Positions 38,345 to 46,713 of a stretch of DNA of 53,744 bases are shown here, piece by piece. The notes under the pieces are model-generated. The model did not search any database and was not told where the DNA came from. It saw only the letters and a program-made list of their open reading frames with translations. How positions within the stretch are numbered: position 1 is the stretch's first letter; the number at the start of each line of letters is the position of its first letter. Where the stretch lies: IMG/VR virus record IMGVR_UViG_3300023174_000218, positions 1 to 53,744 of that record. One strand, given 5' to 3'. Position numbers and translations under genes: made by a program. Source of the DNA: a virus.

Positions 38345-39523
38345 CTAGACTGTTACAAAGTTTACTTCATAACTAGAAAATGTAGTTCCTTGATTATAGT
38401 TTGCTGGTGCAAGAATCATACCATGAGTTGTAGTAGGTGTATAACCGGTAGCTGTATATGTCTGATCGGTGCCAATTTGGCTACCAAATCCTGAGGCTGA
38501 ATAGGCTCTTACTGTTATTTCTCCAGTATTTCCTTTAATTATTGTTTTAAGCCCAACAACTAAAGAAGAAAGAGTAAATGTTACTGCAGTGGTAATAGTT
38601 CCTGCTATAGATTTAAGAACGTTTACGGTATAGCTGTAGGAATAATTATAGTTGAAAGTATAGGCGTCATTACTTCCAGTAGCACAGGTATAAGAATAAG
38701 AATTACTTCCAGTAACACAAGTGTAAGTGTAAGAATTATCTCCGGTAACACAAGGGTAAGAGGAAGAATTATCTCCAGTAGCACAGCTGTAATAATAATA
38801 AGTTGTATATGAGTATGGAGTACAACGATATGCGTTGTAACCTTTTACACAGGTATAAGCAATGTAATAGCCTCCGTATACCTGCGAGTAACAAGTGCCG
38901 TAATTAGCGTTTCCACCAGTACAATAGTTTCCAGAGGAAGGATATGATCCAAGACATGATCCATAGTTAGTATTTCCAGCCGTATAGCAGGTGCCCCAGT
39001 TAGCATTGCCTGCAACAAAACAAGTGCCATAGTTAGCATTTCCAGCCGCATAGCAAGTACCGTAGTTAGTGCTAGCTGGAACATATTGAGTATCATAACT
39101 CTCAGTTGCATTAGTTGCTGTAGCCCACCAGTTATTACTATCTGTCACCCAGAAAGTAGCACCAACACCATTAGTTACGTTATCTTGAAGTATAGTGACA
39201 TCTGTAGCACCAAAGTCAATAGTAGCAATTGGATATGTGCTAGCAGCAGAGTTAGCTGTAGCTTTATTATCTATAATTCCCCAAGCCCCACGAATATTGT
39301 TCCAAGTATTAATTCCATCAGGAGAGCCTAAAGAAGTTGCGCTTGTAGTTCTTTGAAAACTATCTAGGAATATAGCTAAAAACCATTTCTTCCATACTCC
39401 GCCAACTTTAACCCAACCAGAAAGTACATTTCTCCAACTAGATGCTCCACCAGAAGTTACTTTTACAAGTATAGTTTTAGCAGCACGGTTCCAAGACCCA
39501 TCTACTTTAATTTGTGCTGGCAT
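38345..39523 (-). CDS. LamG-like fibre protein interrupted by an 11-residue Cys ladder
   Basis: 392 residues from the ATG at 39523, which overlaps the upstream stop (TAATG). Residues 1-50 contain a S-G-W-V-K-V-G-G-V-W tail-attachment-like motif. Residues 52-140 begin a jelly-roll domain (L-D-S-F-Q-R-T-T-S-A-T-S-L-G, then W-G-I-I-D-N-K-A) that seems to resume at about 290-392 (S-L-V-V-G-L-K-T, then V-R-A-Y-S-A-S-G-F-G). Between them residues 151-285 hold twelve cysteines: 157, 168, 179, 190, 201, then 211, 225, 234, then 247, 258, 269, 280. Two runs are exactly 11 residues apart, with Tyr, Gly, Asn around each. It is likely a receptor-binding fibre; the repeat fold is unknown. Confidence 0.75.
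   Translation of the reverse strand: MPAQIKVDGSWNRAAKTILVKVTSGGASSWRNVLSGWVKVGGVWKKWFLAIFLDSFQRTTSATSLGSPDGINTWNNIRGAWGIIDNKATANSAASTYPIATIDFGATDVTILQDNVTNGVGATFWVTDSNNWWATATNATESYDTQYVPASTNYGTCYAAGNANYGTCFVAGNANWGTCYTAGNTNYGSCLGSYPSSGNYCTGGNANYGTCYSQVYGGYYIAYTCVKGYNAYRCTPYSYTTYYYYSCATGDNSSSYPCVTGDNSYTYTCVTGSNSYSYTCATGSNDAYTFNYNYSYSYTVNVLKSIAGTITTAVTFTLSSLVVGLKTIIKGNTGEITVRAYSASGFGSQIGTDQTYTATGYTPTTTHGMILAPANYNQGTTFSSYEVNFVTV
38669..39073 (-). repeat. Coding 33-bp repeats (11-residue Cys ladder)
   Basis: This stretch encodes residues 151-285 of the LamG-like protein. Codon blocks of 33 bp repeat, first as N-A/T-N-Y/W-G-T/S-C-Y/F-x-A-G (four regular copies and partial ones), later as C-A/V-T-G-D/S-N-S-x-S/T-Y-x (four copies). 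The repeats are imperfect at DNA level, so they appear old enough to have drifted or are selected at protein level. Confidence 0.8.
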
Positions 39524-40455
39524 TACACGTACACCAACCAAATATCTCCATCAAGATATCCTGAGGTACTAGATGGTGCTGCGGTGTTTAAATAAATATT
39601 TCTTACTACGCCAGATGATGTACTAGCGGATGTAACTGCAGCGTTAGATGTAGCTAGGTAAGTAGTTGGGGTTACCCATGTAGCAGTTGTACCATTGCTT
39701 GTTAAAACGGTTCCAGAGGCTCCTAGAGCAAGTCTAGATACGGCTCCAGCTCCTGACCCAAGAATTAGATCTCCGGCCGTTGTAACGGTCGCTAAAGGGA
39801 TTTTAGAGGTATCTGTAGGCACACCCCAAGCAATAGATCCTGCACTTACAATAAGTGACTGACCATTAGACCCAATACCTAAACGACCAACAGTTGCTGA
39901 ACCTGAACCAATAATTAAATCGCCAGCGGTTGTAACGGTAGATAGTGGAATCTTAGCTGCGGCTGATGTTGTAGCTGTACCAATATTGGTAGTAATAGTT
40001 GAGTACTCTGAACTACCTACATAGAGAACGTTGCTAGATCCAACCTTAGGTAATCCTGCTGAATCTAAGTTAAAGTTAAGTGTGTTTGCAGATGAGTATG
40101 CTTCAATAAGGTTAAGGCTAGATGATCCAGCACGAAGAGTTAATCCTTTATTTGTAGTGGTAGTGATTGTGCTTCCACCCGCAGTTGATGCGTATGGCGC
40201 ACCTGTAACACCAGAAACAAGTCCTGCCTCAATATTAGCAAGACGGTCATATACAGTTCCCCAAAGAGTACCCTGAGAAAAAGATCCGGACCATGTTGAT
40301 ACCAGAGGGTTTTGGGATGTAGCAGCGCTACCTATTACTTCTTCAATCTTTTTAACTTCTTCTTGAAGGGAGTTAACGTTATCAGCAATAATTGTGTTGA
40401 CAAGATCCTGCTGGGCGGTGTAGTTTCTTACGCTATTGGGATATACGGCTGGCAT
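39523..40455 (-). CDS. Tail fibre protein with internal repeats
   Basis: A 310-residue protein with a GGAG ribosome site. The first 45 residues are helical (Q-D-L-V-N-T-I-I-A-D-N-V-N-S-L-Q-E-E-V-K) and would trimerise. Two tandem repeats of about 45 residues follow near 165-255, each with K-I-P-L-S/A-T-V-T-T-A-G-D-L-I and a G-S-G-x-x-x-V-x-R-L stretch. The end, D-G-D-I-W-L-V-Y, is a common fibre tip ending. This is the usual layout of short trimeric phage fibres. It starts the fibre series that runs into the Cys-ladder protein. Confidence 0.78.
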   Translation of the reverse strand: MPAVYPNSVRNYTAQQDLVNTIIADNVNSLQEEVKKIEEVIGSAATSQNPLVSTWSGSFSQGTLWGTVYDRLANIEAGLVSGVTGAPYASTAGGSTITTTTNKGLTLRAGSSSLNLIEAYSSANTLNFNLDSAGLPKVGSSNVLYVGSSEYSTITTNIGTATTSAAAKIPLSTVTTAGDLIIGSGSATVGRLGIGSNGQSLIVSAGSIAWGVPTDTSKIPLATVTTAGDLILGSGAGAVSRLALGASGTVLTSNGTTATWVTPTTYLATSNAAVTSASTSSGVVRNIYLNTAAPSSTSGYLDGDIWLVYV

Positions 40456-40499
40456 AGGACTCCTTAGTTATGCCCCTACTATAGCAGGAGGGCTATATA

Positions 40500-41057
40500 T
40501 TAGGAAGGGTTTATACGTTTAAAATTATCTATAATGGCAGCAGTATAGTTGCTTGGAATGTCCATAGTAAGTAATTTAGAAAATATAGCTTTTGACTCTT
40601 CTGATCTTCCTATCCACCAACCAGAAACAGCTTTTTCAAACTCTAAGGCAAATCTTCCTGGGTAACCTACAGCAACAGGTAGAGCAGGCTGCTCAACTTT
40701 AGAAAGACCCATAACAGCCCAAGTATAGGCATTATGCCATTCCGCCTTTTGTTCATAATATTGAGCCATAATAAAATAGGCTTCAGGGCGATCAGGGTTA
40801 ACTATCAATGCTTGGCGCCAACAATTAAGTACCGTATGCTCTCTATTATTTTGATTAGAAAAACAAACCGCCATTTTTAATAGGGAAGCATATGCCAGAT
40901 CATTGTGGGTATCCACTCCGTACTCAGCAGTCCTTAAATAAAAGGTTATTGCAGAAGCCGCCTGCTTTAATTCTTCGTACTTCATTGCTACCCTAAAGTT
41001 TAACTCCGGGTTAAAAGGGTCCTTAGACAGGTCTACTATCAACTCTTCAATTCTCAT
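40500..41057 (-). CDS. TPR-like helical repeat protein
   Basis: A 185-residue protein with tandem helix pairs of TPR type: F-N-P-E-L-N-F-R-V-A-M-K-Y-E near 17-30, A-Y-A-S-L-L-K-M-A-V near 54-64, and P-D-R-P-E-A-Y-F-I-M-A-Q-Y-Y-E near 86-102. The later sequence W-H-N-A-Y-T-W-A-V-M-G-L is also typical. Such modules accompany phage and bacterial glycosyltransferases or glycan-handling enzymes as scaffolds. It overlaps the propeller-fold gene upstream, so the two probably act together. A glycan-modifying role is inference from that coupling. Confidence 0.7.
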   Translation of the reverse strand: MRIEELIVDLSKDPFNPELNFRVAMKYEELKQAASAITFYLRTAEYGVDTHNDLAYASLLKMAVCFSNQNNREHTVLNCWRQALIVNPDRPEAYFIMAQYYEQKAEWHNAYTWAVMGLSKVEQPALPVAVGYPGRFALEFEKAVSGWWIGRSEESKAIFSKLLTMDIPSNYTAAIIDNFKRINPS

Positions 41058-42036
41058 AATTAAGAGCCTCCACGATTAATTCATCTACCAGTATTCCAGG
41101 GGTACGAAGAATAAAAGCGCAGTTATCGCTGACGCTAAAGCTTAGGAGTATATCCCCATCAAGCTTTGCCGCTCCAACGCAGAATTCAATTCGAGCATCT
41201 AAGAAAGAGAAGGGTTTAGATAAACCCACTAAATCTATATTGTTATCCCAGACACATAATCTATGACGATAGATACCGTCTTTTTGCATTAAGTAATTTT
41301 TAAATAGATCTACTTCATGGGTGATTGAGATGTAACCGTCACCCCATCTGACAAGTTGAGACCCCCCACGTTGATCTTTGTTTGGTCTGATACCTTGCTT
41401 GAGGGACACTTGTTTGGTAGTTTTGATTTCTGGGATGTATTGCACAACTTCCACAGGAGAAGCCCACTTAATAAAATTATAAGGCCTATCAGCAATAGGC
41501 ATCCAGTTTTTTTCACAGTATGAGGTATCAGGTTCTGGAGTCGGGATACGATCACGGTTAACCTCTTTAACAGTCCAAGTTTCTTTATCAATATCTATCT
41601 GGGTAAGTTCCATACGACCTTGACCACTAGTTGTGGTATCACGCCGCACCCCTATAATGTAATACTTATTATCCCATTGAACAAGGCGAGCATCTTCTAA
41701 ACCAACAAACTCCCAGATAGGAGTGTGTAGATTTAACATTTCTACCCTTGCGTGGTTAATTACTTCAAGGTTTTTATCTAACCTTACTAAGTAGTTTTCA
41801 GTAATTAAACGTTGATCTTTTTCAGGGTGTAGGTATGCCAAAGGTCCCCACGGGGATGGGAAAAGCTGCTTGTTCTCAGAATGATAAAGCGTGTAGTTAG
41901 TAGCTCTGACATTAACTAAGATATCTCCGTCATTATCTATGTAGATAGATGGATTCATCAGAGCTATCAGATCATGCGAAAAAACTAAAGGAGCTAACTT
42001 ACCACCACCCTGTACCGATTTTTGCACCAGATTCAT
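41047..42036 (-). CDS. GH130-like five-bladed propeller protein
   Basis: A 329-residue protein. Motifs in order: M-N-P-S-I-Y-I-D-N-D-G-D-I-L-V-N-V-R near 27-44, then E-N-Y-L-V-R-L-D, then F-V-G-L-E-D-A-R-L near 110-118, E-K-N-W-M-P-I near 174-180, and D-A-R-I-E-F-C-V-G near 280-288. N-P-S, G-L-E-D-A/P-R and E-K-N-W resemble glycosidase/phosphorylase family 130 and its relatives. If active, it would break or make beta-mannosyl-type linkages; the general acid Asp cannot be confirmed by eye. A tail-associated glycan depolymerase or a modifier of host surface sugars is plausible. It is coupled to a TPR gene. Confidence 0.68.
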   Translation of the reverse strand: MNLVQKSVQGGGKLAPLVFSHDLIALMNPSIYIDNDGDILVNVRATNYTLYHSENKQLFPSPWGPLAYLHPEKDQRLITENYLVRLDKNLEVINHARVEMLNLHTPIWEFVGLEDARLVQWDNKYYIIGVRRDTTTSGQGRMELTQIDIDKETWTVKEVNRDRIPTPEPDTSYCEKNWMPIADRPYNFIKWASPVEVVQYIPEIKTTKQVSLKQGIRPNKDQRGGSQLVRWGDGYISITHEVDLFKNYLMQKDGIYRHRLCVWDNNIDLVGLSKPFSFLDARIEFCVGAAKLDGDILLSFSVSDNCAFILRTPGILVDELIVEALNYEN

Positions 42037-42041
42037 AGTGA

Positions 42042-42314
42042 TTATTCTACAGTATTACGAAGCGCTTCAATCTCTTCTTCAGTTAATCCTGCTGCGATAA
42101 GTTTTTGTCTTGCTTCTTCTGCTGGGTTAACCTCTACAGGTTCAGGAGCAGTAAAGCGCCCTGTCTCTGCATCGTAAGTCCAACCAATACCCGCTGGATT
42201 TTCAGGGGTATACTCAATTAATTCTGCGCCCATAACTCTAGCCGCATCTTCTTTATCATCAGCAACAATTACATTGCTGACTGTGTTTCCACCCATTACT
42301 GCATATGTAGCCAT
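42042..42314 (-). CDS. Small fibre-region protein, 90 aa
   Basis: Begins M-A-T-Y-A-V-M-G-G-N-T-V-S-N-V-I-V-A-D-D and includes L-I-E-Y-T-P-E-N-P-A-G-I-G-W-T-Y-D. It is of the same type as the small proteins at 16612-16839 and 16836-17012. The acidic helical C-terminus (E-E-A-R-Q-K-L-I-A-A-G-L-T-E-E-E-I) is specific to this copy. A GGAAAT start context precedes the ATG. Located between glycine-rich and propeller genes, it may be a fibre-assembly or tip factor; role unknown. Confidence 0.68.
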   Translation of the reverse strand: MATYAVMGGNTVSNVIVADDKEDAARVMGAELIEYTPENPAGIGWTYDAETGRFTAPEPVEVNPAEEARQKLIAAGLTEEEIEALRNTVE

Positions 42315-42329
42315 ATTTATTTCCTTTTC

Positions 42330-43193
42330 TTAGTAGTAAATATAAACAACGCCGTTACCGCCTGAACCAGCAGTACCACCAGTAGGACAAGCACCACCAC
42401 CGCCTCCACCAGTTCCACCATTTCCTGCTGTAGCGCCCGAAGCGTTAGAACCTGCTCCCGTATATCCTGCGCCACCGCCACCAGCACCAAAAGATGTGCC
42501 AGTACCAGTTGAACCTGTACCACCTGCGCCACCATTGCCTGTACCACCTGCACCACCAGTTGCAATACCTACTGTTGACAATGAACCACCGCCACCGCCA
42601 ATTAGCCCTGCTCCACCTGCTCCCGCAGATTGATTTCCTGTGGTTCCAATATTTCCACCACCGCCGCCACCTGAAACACCAGCACCGCCAATATTAGGAG
42701 TTCCACCATTTACTGCGTTTGCACCATTTCCTGCATAACCAATGGTACCTATTGGAGCACCTGTATAAGAAACACCTCCAGCAGAACCACCACCAGTTGA
42801 CCCACCCCCACCACCGCCACCAATTCCTACTGACCCGCTAGCACCGCTTGAACCTTGTCCACCTGCTCCACCGCCACCAATAACCATTCCATAAACACTT
42901 GAACCGCCAACGGTTGAACCACCGAAAGTATTACCTCCTGTTCCGCCAGCACCAACGGTTACGGAAGTTGAAACATAAGTCCAACCAGCAGAATAACCAC
43001 CTGCTCCACCACCGCCTGCACCTGTTGTTGCAGAACCGCCACCGCCACCGCCGCCAATTACAATTGCATACACTCTTTGAATACCAGTTGGGATTGTTAC
43101 AGGAAAAGTTCCAGGCGTAGAAAATGTCTGTCGTAACTGCAACCCATAGGGGGTATCACTAAACTGTGAATTGTTATATATTGAGACGCTCAT
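42330..43193 (-). CDS. Glycine-rich adhesin-like protein 1 (subfamily A)
   Basis: A 287-residue member of the glycine-rich family. The N-terminal beta part reads Y-G-L-Q-L-R-Q-T-F-S-T-P-G-T-F, then I-P-T-G-I-Q-R-V-Y-A-I-V-I-G-G-G-G. A Gly-rich body follows with hydrophobic breaks such as S-A-G-W-T-Y-V-S-T-S-V-T-V and S-Y-T-G-A-P, and the end is G-N-G-V-V-Y-I-Y-Y. Copies at 46714 and 47539 share the N-terminal, W-T-Y-V-S-N and Y-T-G-A-P motifs (subfamily A). It probably forms a polyglycine-type bundle exposed at the tail. Confidence 0.75.
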   Translation of the reverse strand: MSVSIYNNSQFSDTPYGLQLRQTFSTPGTFPVTIPTGIQRVYAIVIGGGGGGGSATTGAGGGGAGGYSAGWTYVSTSVTVGAGGTGGNTFGGSTVGGSSVYGMVIGGGGAGGQGSSGASGSVGIGGGGGGGSTGGGSAGGVSYTGAPIGTIGYAGNGANAVNGGTPNIGGAGVSGGGGGGNIGTTGNQSAGAGGAGLIGGGGGSLSTVGIATGGAGGTGNGGAGGTGSTGTGTSFGAGGGGAGYTGAGSNASGATAGNGGTGGGGGGACPTGGTAGSGGNGVVYIYY

Positions 43194-43217
43194 ATAGACT
43201 CCTTATTAGTTATTGTA

Positions 43218-44081
43218 TTAGTAAAAAAGGTAAAGTATTCCTGCGCCACCGTTGCCAATTGCGTTGTTAGGATTACCACCACCACCGCCACCGCCAAGAC
43301 CACCAGCGCCACCAGCGCCGCCGCCTGCACCGTTACCTGCTATTCCAGCACCACCACCACCTGCGCCACCAGAGTTACCTGTGCCACCAGTAGTTACCGC
43401 GCCTGTTAAAATGTTTATTCCATTGCCGCCATTACCACCTAATTTAGTTCCTGAAGTGTAAACAGCAGCACCACCACCACCTGCTAAGCCATTACCGCCG
43501 TTACCGCCATTGTGGTTTCCAGTACTAGCAGAATTGCTACCGCCTGCGCCGCCAGAAATACCATCTCCACCTGCTCCACCGTTTGAACCTGATGTTGAAA
43601 TAGCCCTTCCACCACCGCCACCTGAACCAGAACCTGCTTTTGATGTTGTAACTCCAATAGACCCACCTGGTATGCCCCAATAATTAGTTGCACCTAGTCC
43701 ATCAGTACCACCACCACCACCAAGTATTCCATTATTACCACCACCACCGCCAGGGCCTGCAATTACATTTCCATAGCGCGTATAACCTCCAGAAGTTCCA
43801 ACAACACAACTAGAAGTTGCGATAGTCCAACCCCAAGCAATACCACCTGCACCGCCTGCAGAATAACCACCAGCACCACCACCACCAACAGCAATTGCAT
43901 AAACAAATGTAATTCCACTAGGAATTGTGACTGATGTAGTTCCAGCGTTGATTGTTTGTTGTAGTTGTAATCCATGCGGCAAAATAAAATGGCTAAACCC
44001 ATTAGCAGGAGCAGTATTAGCTGAAGGATTCCAACTAGACACTTGAGTGGCTGCTTTATTTCTTATGTATAAGTTTTTCAT
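43218..44081 (-). CDS. Glycine-rich adhesin-like protein 2 (subfamily B)
   Basis: A 287-residue paralog with a GGAGA ribosome site. It begins with charged residues and T-Q-V-S-S-W-N-P. It continues with G-L-Q-L-Q-Q-T-I-N-A-G-T-T and I-P-S-G-I-T-F-V-Y-A-I-A-V. Then come G-G-I-A-W-G-W-T-I-A-T-S-S-C-V-V-G and R-Y-G-N-V-I-A-G-P, and later G-N-G-I-N-I-L-T-G-A-V-T-T-G. It ends G-A-G-I-L-Y-L-F-Y. These motifs (Q-V-S-S-W, A-T-S-S-C-I-V, R-Y-G-N, I-N-I-L-T-G) define subfamily B. One conserved Cys is present per copy. Confidence 0.75.
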   Translation of the reverse strand: MKNLYIRNKAATQVSSWNPSANTAPANGFSHFILPHGLQLQQTINAGTTSVTIPSGITFVYAIAVGGGGAGGYSAGGAGGIAWGWTIATSSCVVGTSGGYTRYGNVIAGPGGGGGNNGILGGGGGTDGLGATNYWGIPGGSIGVTTSKAGSGSGGGGGRAISTSGSNGGAGGDGISGGAGGSNSASTGNHNGGNGGNGLAGGGGAAVYTSGTKLGGNGGNGINILTGAVTTGGTGNSGGAGGGGAGIAGNGAGGGAGGAGGLGGGGGGGNPNNAIGNGGAGILYLFY

Positions 44082-44090
44082 AACTATCTC

Positions 44091-44999
44091 CTAGTAAAAC
44101 AAATAAAGAATACCTGCGCCACCTGCGCCTGCAGTACCTGAACCTGAGCCACCGCCTCCACCGCCAAGTCCACCAGCACCACCAGTAGTTCCTGATGCCG
44201 CAGTTCCATTACCAGCAATACCACCACCACCACCACCTGCGCCGTTTGTACCAGTTCCTGTTGAACCTGCACCGCCAGTTGTAATTGCGCCAGTAAGAAT
44301 GTTTATTCCGTTGCCGCCAGTTCCGCCAGTACGAGTACCAGTACCTGCTTCAACAAGTCCTCCACCACCACCTGCTAAACCATTACCACCATTGCCGCCA
44401 GTATTTGTTTGAGAACCTGTTGCTCGTGATGAACCACCGCCACCGCCTGAGATTCCATTACCACCATTACCGCCAGTAATTGTTGTAGAACTTCCAAAAC
44501 CACCACCTGCACCAGAACCTGAGCCACCAGTTGTTGTTGTTGAAGTACCAGCAACACCGCCTGGTATTCCATAATAATTAGTTGCGCCAGCACCAATTGT
44601 TGAATAACCGCCGCCACCTGCTGAACCTAAAATTCCATTACTTTGTGCATTACCGCCACCGCCAGCGATTATGTTTCCATAACGAGTATAACCGCCATTA
44701 CCTGTACTAAAACCAGTACCACCAGCACCAACAATGCAACTAGAAGTTGCAATAGTCCAACCCCAAGCGACTCCACCTGCCCCACCTTGATTAGCACCAC
44801 CACCACCAACTGCAATTGCGTAAACAAAAGTTATACCTGCTGGAATTGATACAGAGGTTGTACCAGCGTTGATTGTTTGCTGTAATTGAAGGCCATAAGG
44901 TAAAATAAATGAAGTTAATCCATTAGGAGTGGCATTATCGTTTTGATTCCAGGTAGAAACCTGAGAACCAACTTCACCTCTAGGTAGATATTGATGCAT
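44091..44999 (-). CDS. Glycine-rich adhesin-like protein 3 (subfamily B)
   Basis: A 302-residue subfamily B paralog with R-G-E-V-G-S-Q-V-S-T-W near the start, the I-P-A-G-I-T-F-V-Y-A-I-A-V strand, A-T-S-S-C-I-V-G-A-G-G, R-Y-G-N-I-I-A-G-G and I-N-I-L-T-G-A-I-T-T-G. It ends G-A-G-I-L-Y-L-F-Y, nearly the same as its left neighbour. Very high similarity of the N-terminal and C-terminal segments to copy 2 suggests recent duplication. The Gly-rich middle differs in length and in hydrophobic residues, the part expected to vary if it contacts receptors. Confidence 0.75.
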   Translation of the reverse strand: MHQYLPRGEVGSQVSTWNQNDNATPNGLTSFILPYGLQLQQTINAGTTSVSIPAGITFVYAIAVGGGGANQGGAGGVAWGWTIATSSCIVGAGGTGFSTGNGGYTRYGNIIAGGGGNAQSNGILGSAGGGGYSTIGAGATNYYGIPGGVAGTSTTTTGGSGSGAGGGFGSSTTITGGNGGNGISGGGGGSSRATGSQTNTGGNGGNGLAGGGGGLVEAGTGTRTGGTGGNGINILTGAITTGGAGSTGTGTNGAGGGGGGIAGNGTAASGTTGGAGGLGGGGGGSGSGTAGAGGAGILYLFY

Positions 45000-45009
45000 T
45001 ACCTACCCC

Positions 45010-46185
45010 TTAGATTATACGGTTAACGTATCCTGAGATTGCAATAGCGTTAGCTTGAGAAGCATATGCATAGATTGCAGAATAGTTTGTAGAAGCATTA
45101 GGAGACAAAATTAAACCTGGATTTATAAGAGTCAAACCAGAGTTTCCAGGAATTGTAATAGTCATTTCCTGTGATGGAGTTGCTAATGCCTGTGGGAATG
45201 TAGATGCGGCACCAAATGTCTGAGGTCCGCCTACTATTAAAGATAGAACAACCGCTGAGTTTGTTAAGTTAGTTGCGTATAACCAGACCTCATCAAGACC
45301 ACCACCAGTATTGTTATGTATAAATGTACCAATAGCAGGAAGTGCTGATGCGGTACCTGTCTGTGCTGAAAGAATTGTTGTGAGAGTTGATGGAACAGAT
45401 ACTGTAAATCCAAATGCATATGTTGTTGATGTTGGGGCGGCTAAAGTTGATACAGAGAGAATTGGTGTTGAACCAACGTTATAACCTGTAGTAGTTAAAC
45501 CAGATACACCTACTAATTGAGTTGCGGCAAATATTTGGGCGTTAGTAGAGTACACATAAGAGTATAAAGCGTTATAAGAGGTTGCTGTACCTGACTGAGA
45601 GGTGAGTGCAATAGCAGATGTGCTAAATGGAACTGATGCGGTAAAGGTAGTAGATGATGGGACGGTTACAATTGTAATGTTTGCTAAGTTAGCAAGTGCT
45701 GAGTTAGTTCCTGATAGACCCGTAATAGTGACGGTCTGACCAACAAGAAAACCGTGAGCCGCAGATGTTGTGTATGTAACTGTGTTTGTGTTACCAGTTA
45801 ATGCTGCTGCGGTTACAGTTGCAGTTGTATTTGATACCGCTACCGTTGCTGTACCACCTGATGTGTAAGATTGTGAAGCAACTGCGCTGGTTACAGTGAA
45901 AGAAGAGCCTGTAGCAGATGTAATAATTGCGTTAGTTAAGTTGGCGTTAGTAAAACCAACAATACCTGTAATAGTAACAACTTGACCAGCAGTAAATGTA
46001 TTAGTTGCTGTATAGGTAATTACAGAACCAGTAGTTGTTGCGTTGGTAATTGTTGCAGTAATAGCTGTACCAACTGGCGCCTGAACGTTAGCAACTGTAC
46101 CAGTGGCTAAAAGAGTAGGAGTAGTAACAAGGGTGGGGAAAGAGTTAGATTGCCCTGATAAAATTACCTTGCTATATGTTGCCAT
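45010..46185 (-). CDS. Virion protein with two Ig-like modules
   Basis: A 391-residue Thr/Ser/Ala-rich protein. Residues about 40-115 and 120-190 are two tandem modules (V-I-T-Y-T-A-T-N-T-F-T-A-G-Q-V-V-T-I, and T-V-T-Y-T-T-S-A-A-H-G-F-L-V-G-Q), each closing with S-S-F/T-T-F-x-V/A strands. The C-terminal 190 residues are a separate beta-rich domain (Y-A-F-G-F-T-V-S-V-P; E-V-W-L-Y-A-T-N-L-T-N; M-T-I-T-I-P-G-N-S-G-L), related in style to virion surface proteins. It sits inside the glycine-rich array and starts with M-A-T-Y-S-K-V-I-L-S-G. It may decorate the head or fibre; unknown. Confidence 0.65.
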   Translation of the reverse strand: MATYSKVILSGQSNSFPTLVTTPTLLATGTVANVQAPVGTAITATITNATTTGSVITYTATNTFTAGQVVTITGIVGFTNANLTNAIITSATGSSFTVTSAVASQSYTSGGTATVAVSNTTATVTAAALTGNTNTVTYTTSAAHGFLVGQTVTITGLSGTNSALANLANITIVTVPSSTTFTASVPFSTSAIALTSQSGTATSYNALYSYVYSTNAQIFAATQLVGVSGLTTTGYNVGSTPILSVSTLAAPTSTTYAFGFTVSVPSTLTTILSAQTGTASALPAIGTFIHNNTGGGLDEVWLYATNLTNSAVVLSLIVGGPQTFGAASTFPQALATPSQEMTITIPGNSGLTLINPGLILSPNASTNYSAIYAYASQANAIAISGYVNRII

Positions 46186-46223
46186 TTATATTCTCCTTAA
46201 TTATAGATTTTATTGTAACAGTT

Positions 46224-46682
46224 TTAAAAGATTTGACTCGCTAAGACTATTTGATCTCCATCGCCTTTTGTTAAATTACCAACAGAATCAATGCCACTAA
46301 GGGCAGTTCCTGTGGGGTTTCTCCATTCAATTAACCTACCAGTTTGGCCAGTTAGCCCCTGAACTGCAAATCCAACTGATCCGCTAGTTGTTGGGTAAAC
46401 AACTTGGCTAGTTCCAAAACCAGTTCCCTGAACTCCCTGTATACCCTGGATACCAAAGCCACCAGTCAATCCCTGTGTTCCTTGAGGACCAGCACCACCG
46501 CCAGCGCCTGTAAATCCCTGTAAACCAATTGTACCCTGTAATCCTTGATTACCTTGAACTCCCTGAACAGATACAGAACCAACAGATTGCCAAACGGAGC
46601 CAGTCCAAAGCCACGTAAGACCACTATATGTATATGTGGTTACGTTTGGGGTTAACCCTGATGTTGGAAAAGTAATTGGCAT
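46224..46682 (-). CDS. Collagen-like fibre protein, short
   Basis: 152 residues. The first 40 form a beta start (T-Y-T-Y-S-G-L-T-W-L-W-T-G-S-V-W-Q-S). Residues 42-92 are Gly-x-y repeats of the G-x-Q type (G-V-Q-G-N-Q-G-L-Q-G-T-I-G-L-Q-G, later G-I-Q-G-I-Q-G-V-Q-G) with a short Gly-rich break. The C-terminus is V-Q-G-L-T-G-Q-T-G-R-L-I-E-W, a common fibre tip start. Gly-x-y with little Pro but much Gln, as in other phage collagens, would make a triple-helical stalk. It may be an adaptor for an adjacent glycine-rich protein. Confidence 0.8.
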   Translation of the reverse strand: MPITFPTSGLTPNVTTYTYSGLTWLWTGSVWQSVGSVSVQGVQGNQGLQGTIGLQGFTGAGGGAGPQGTQGLTGGFGIQGIQGVQGTGFGTSQVVYPTTSGSVGFAVQGLTGQTGRLIEWRNPTGTALSGIDSVGNLTKGDGDQIVLASQIF

Positions 46683-46713
46683 TTAAAACTCCTTAAATCT
46701 ATTATACATTTGA

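Noticed and set aside
43252-43461. Plus-strand Pro/Ala-rich frame opposite adhesin 2
   Set aside because: Same reverse-complement effect of glycine repeats; no independent support.
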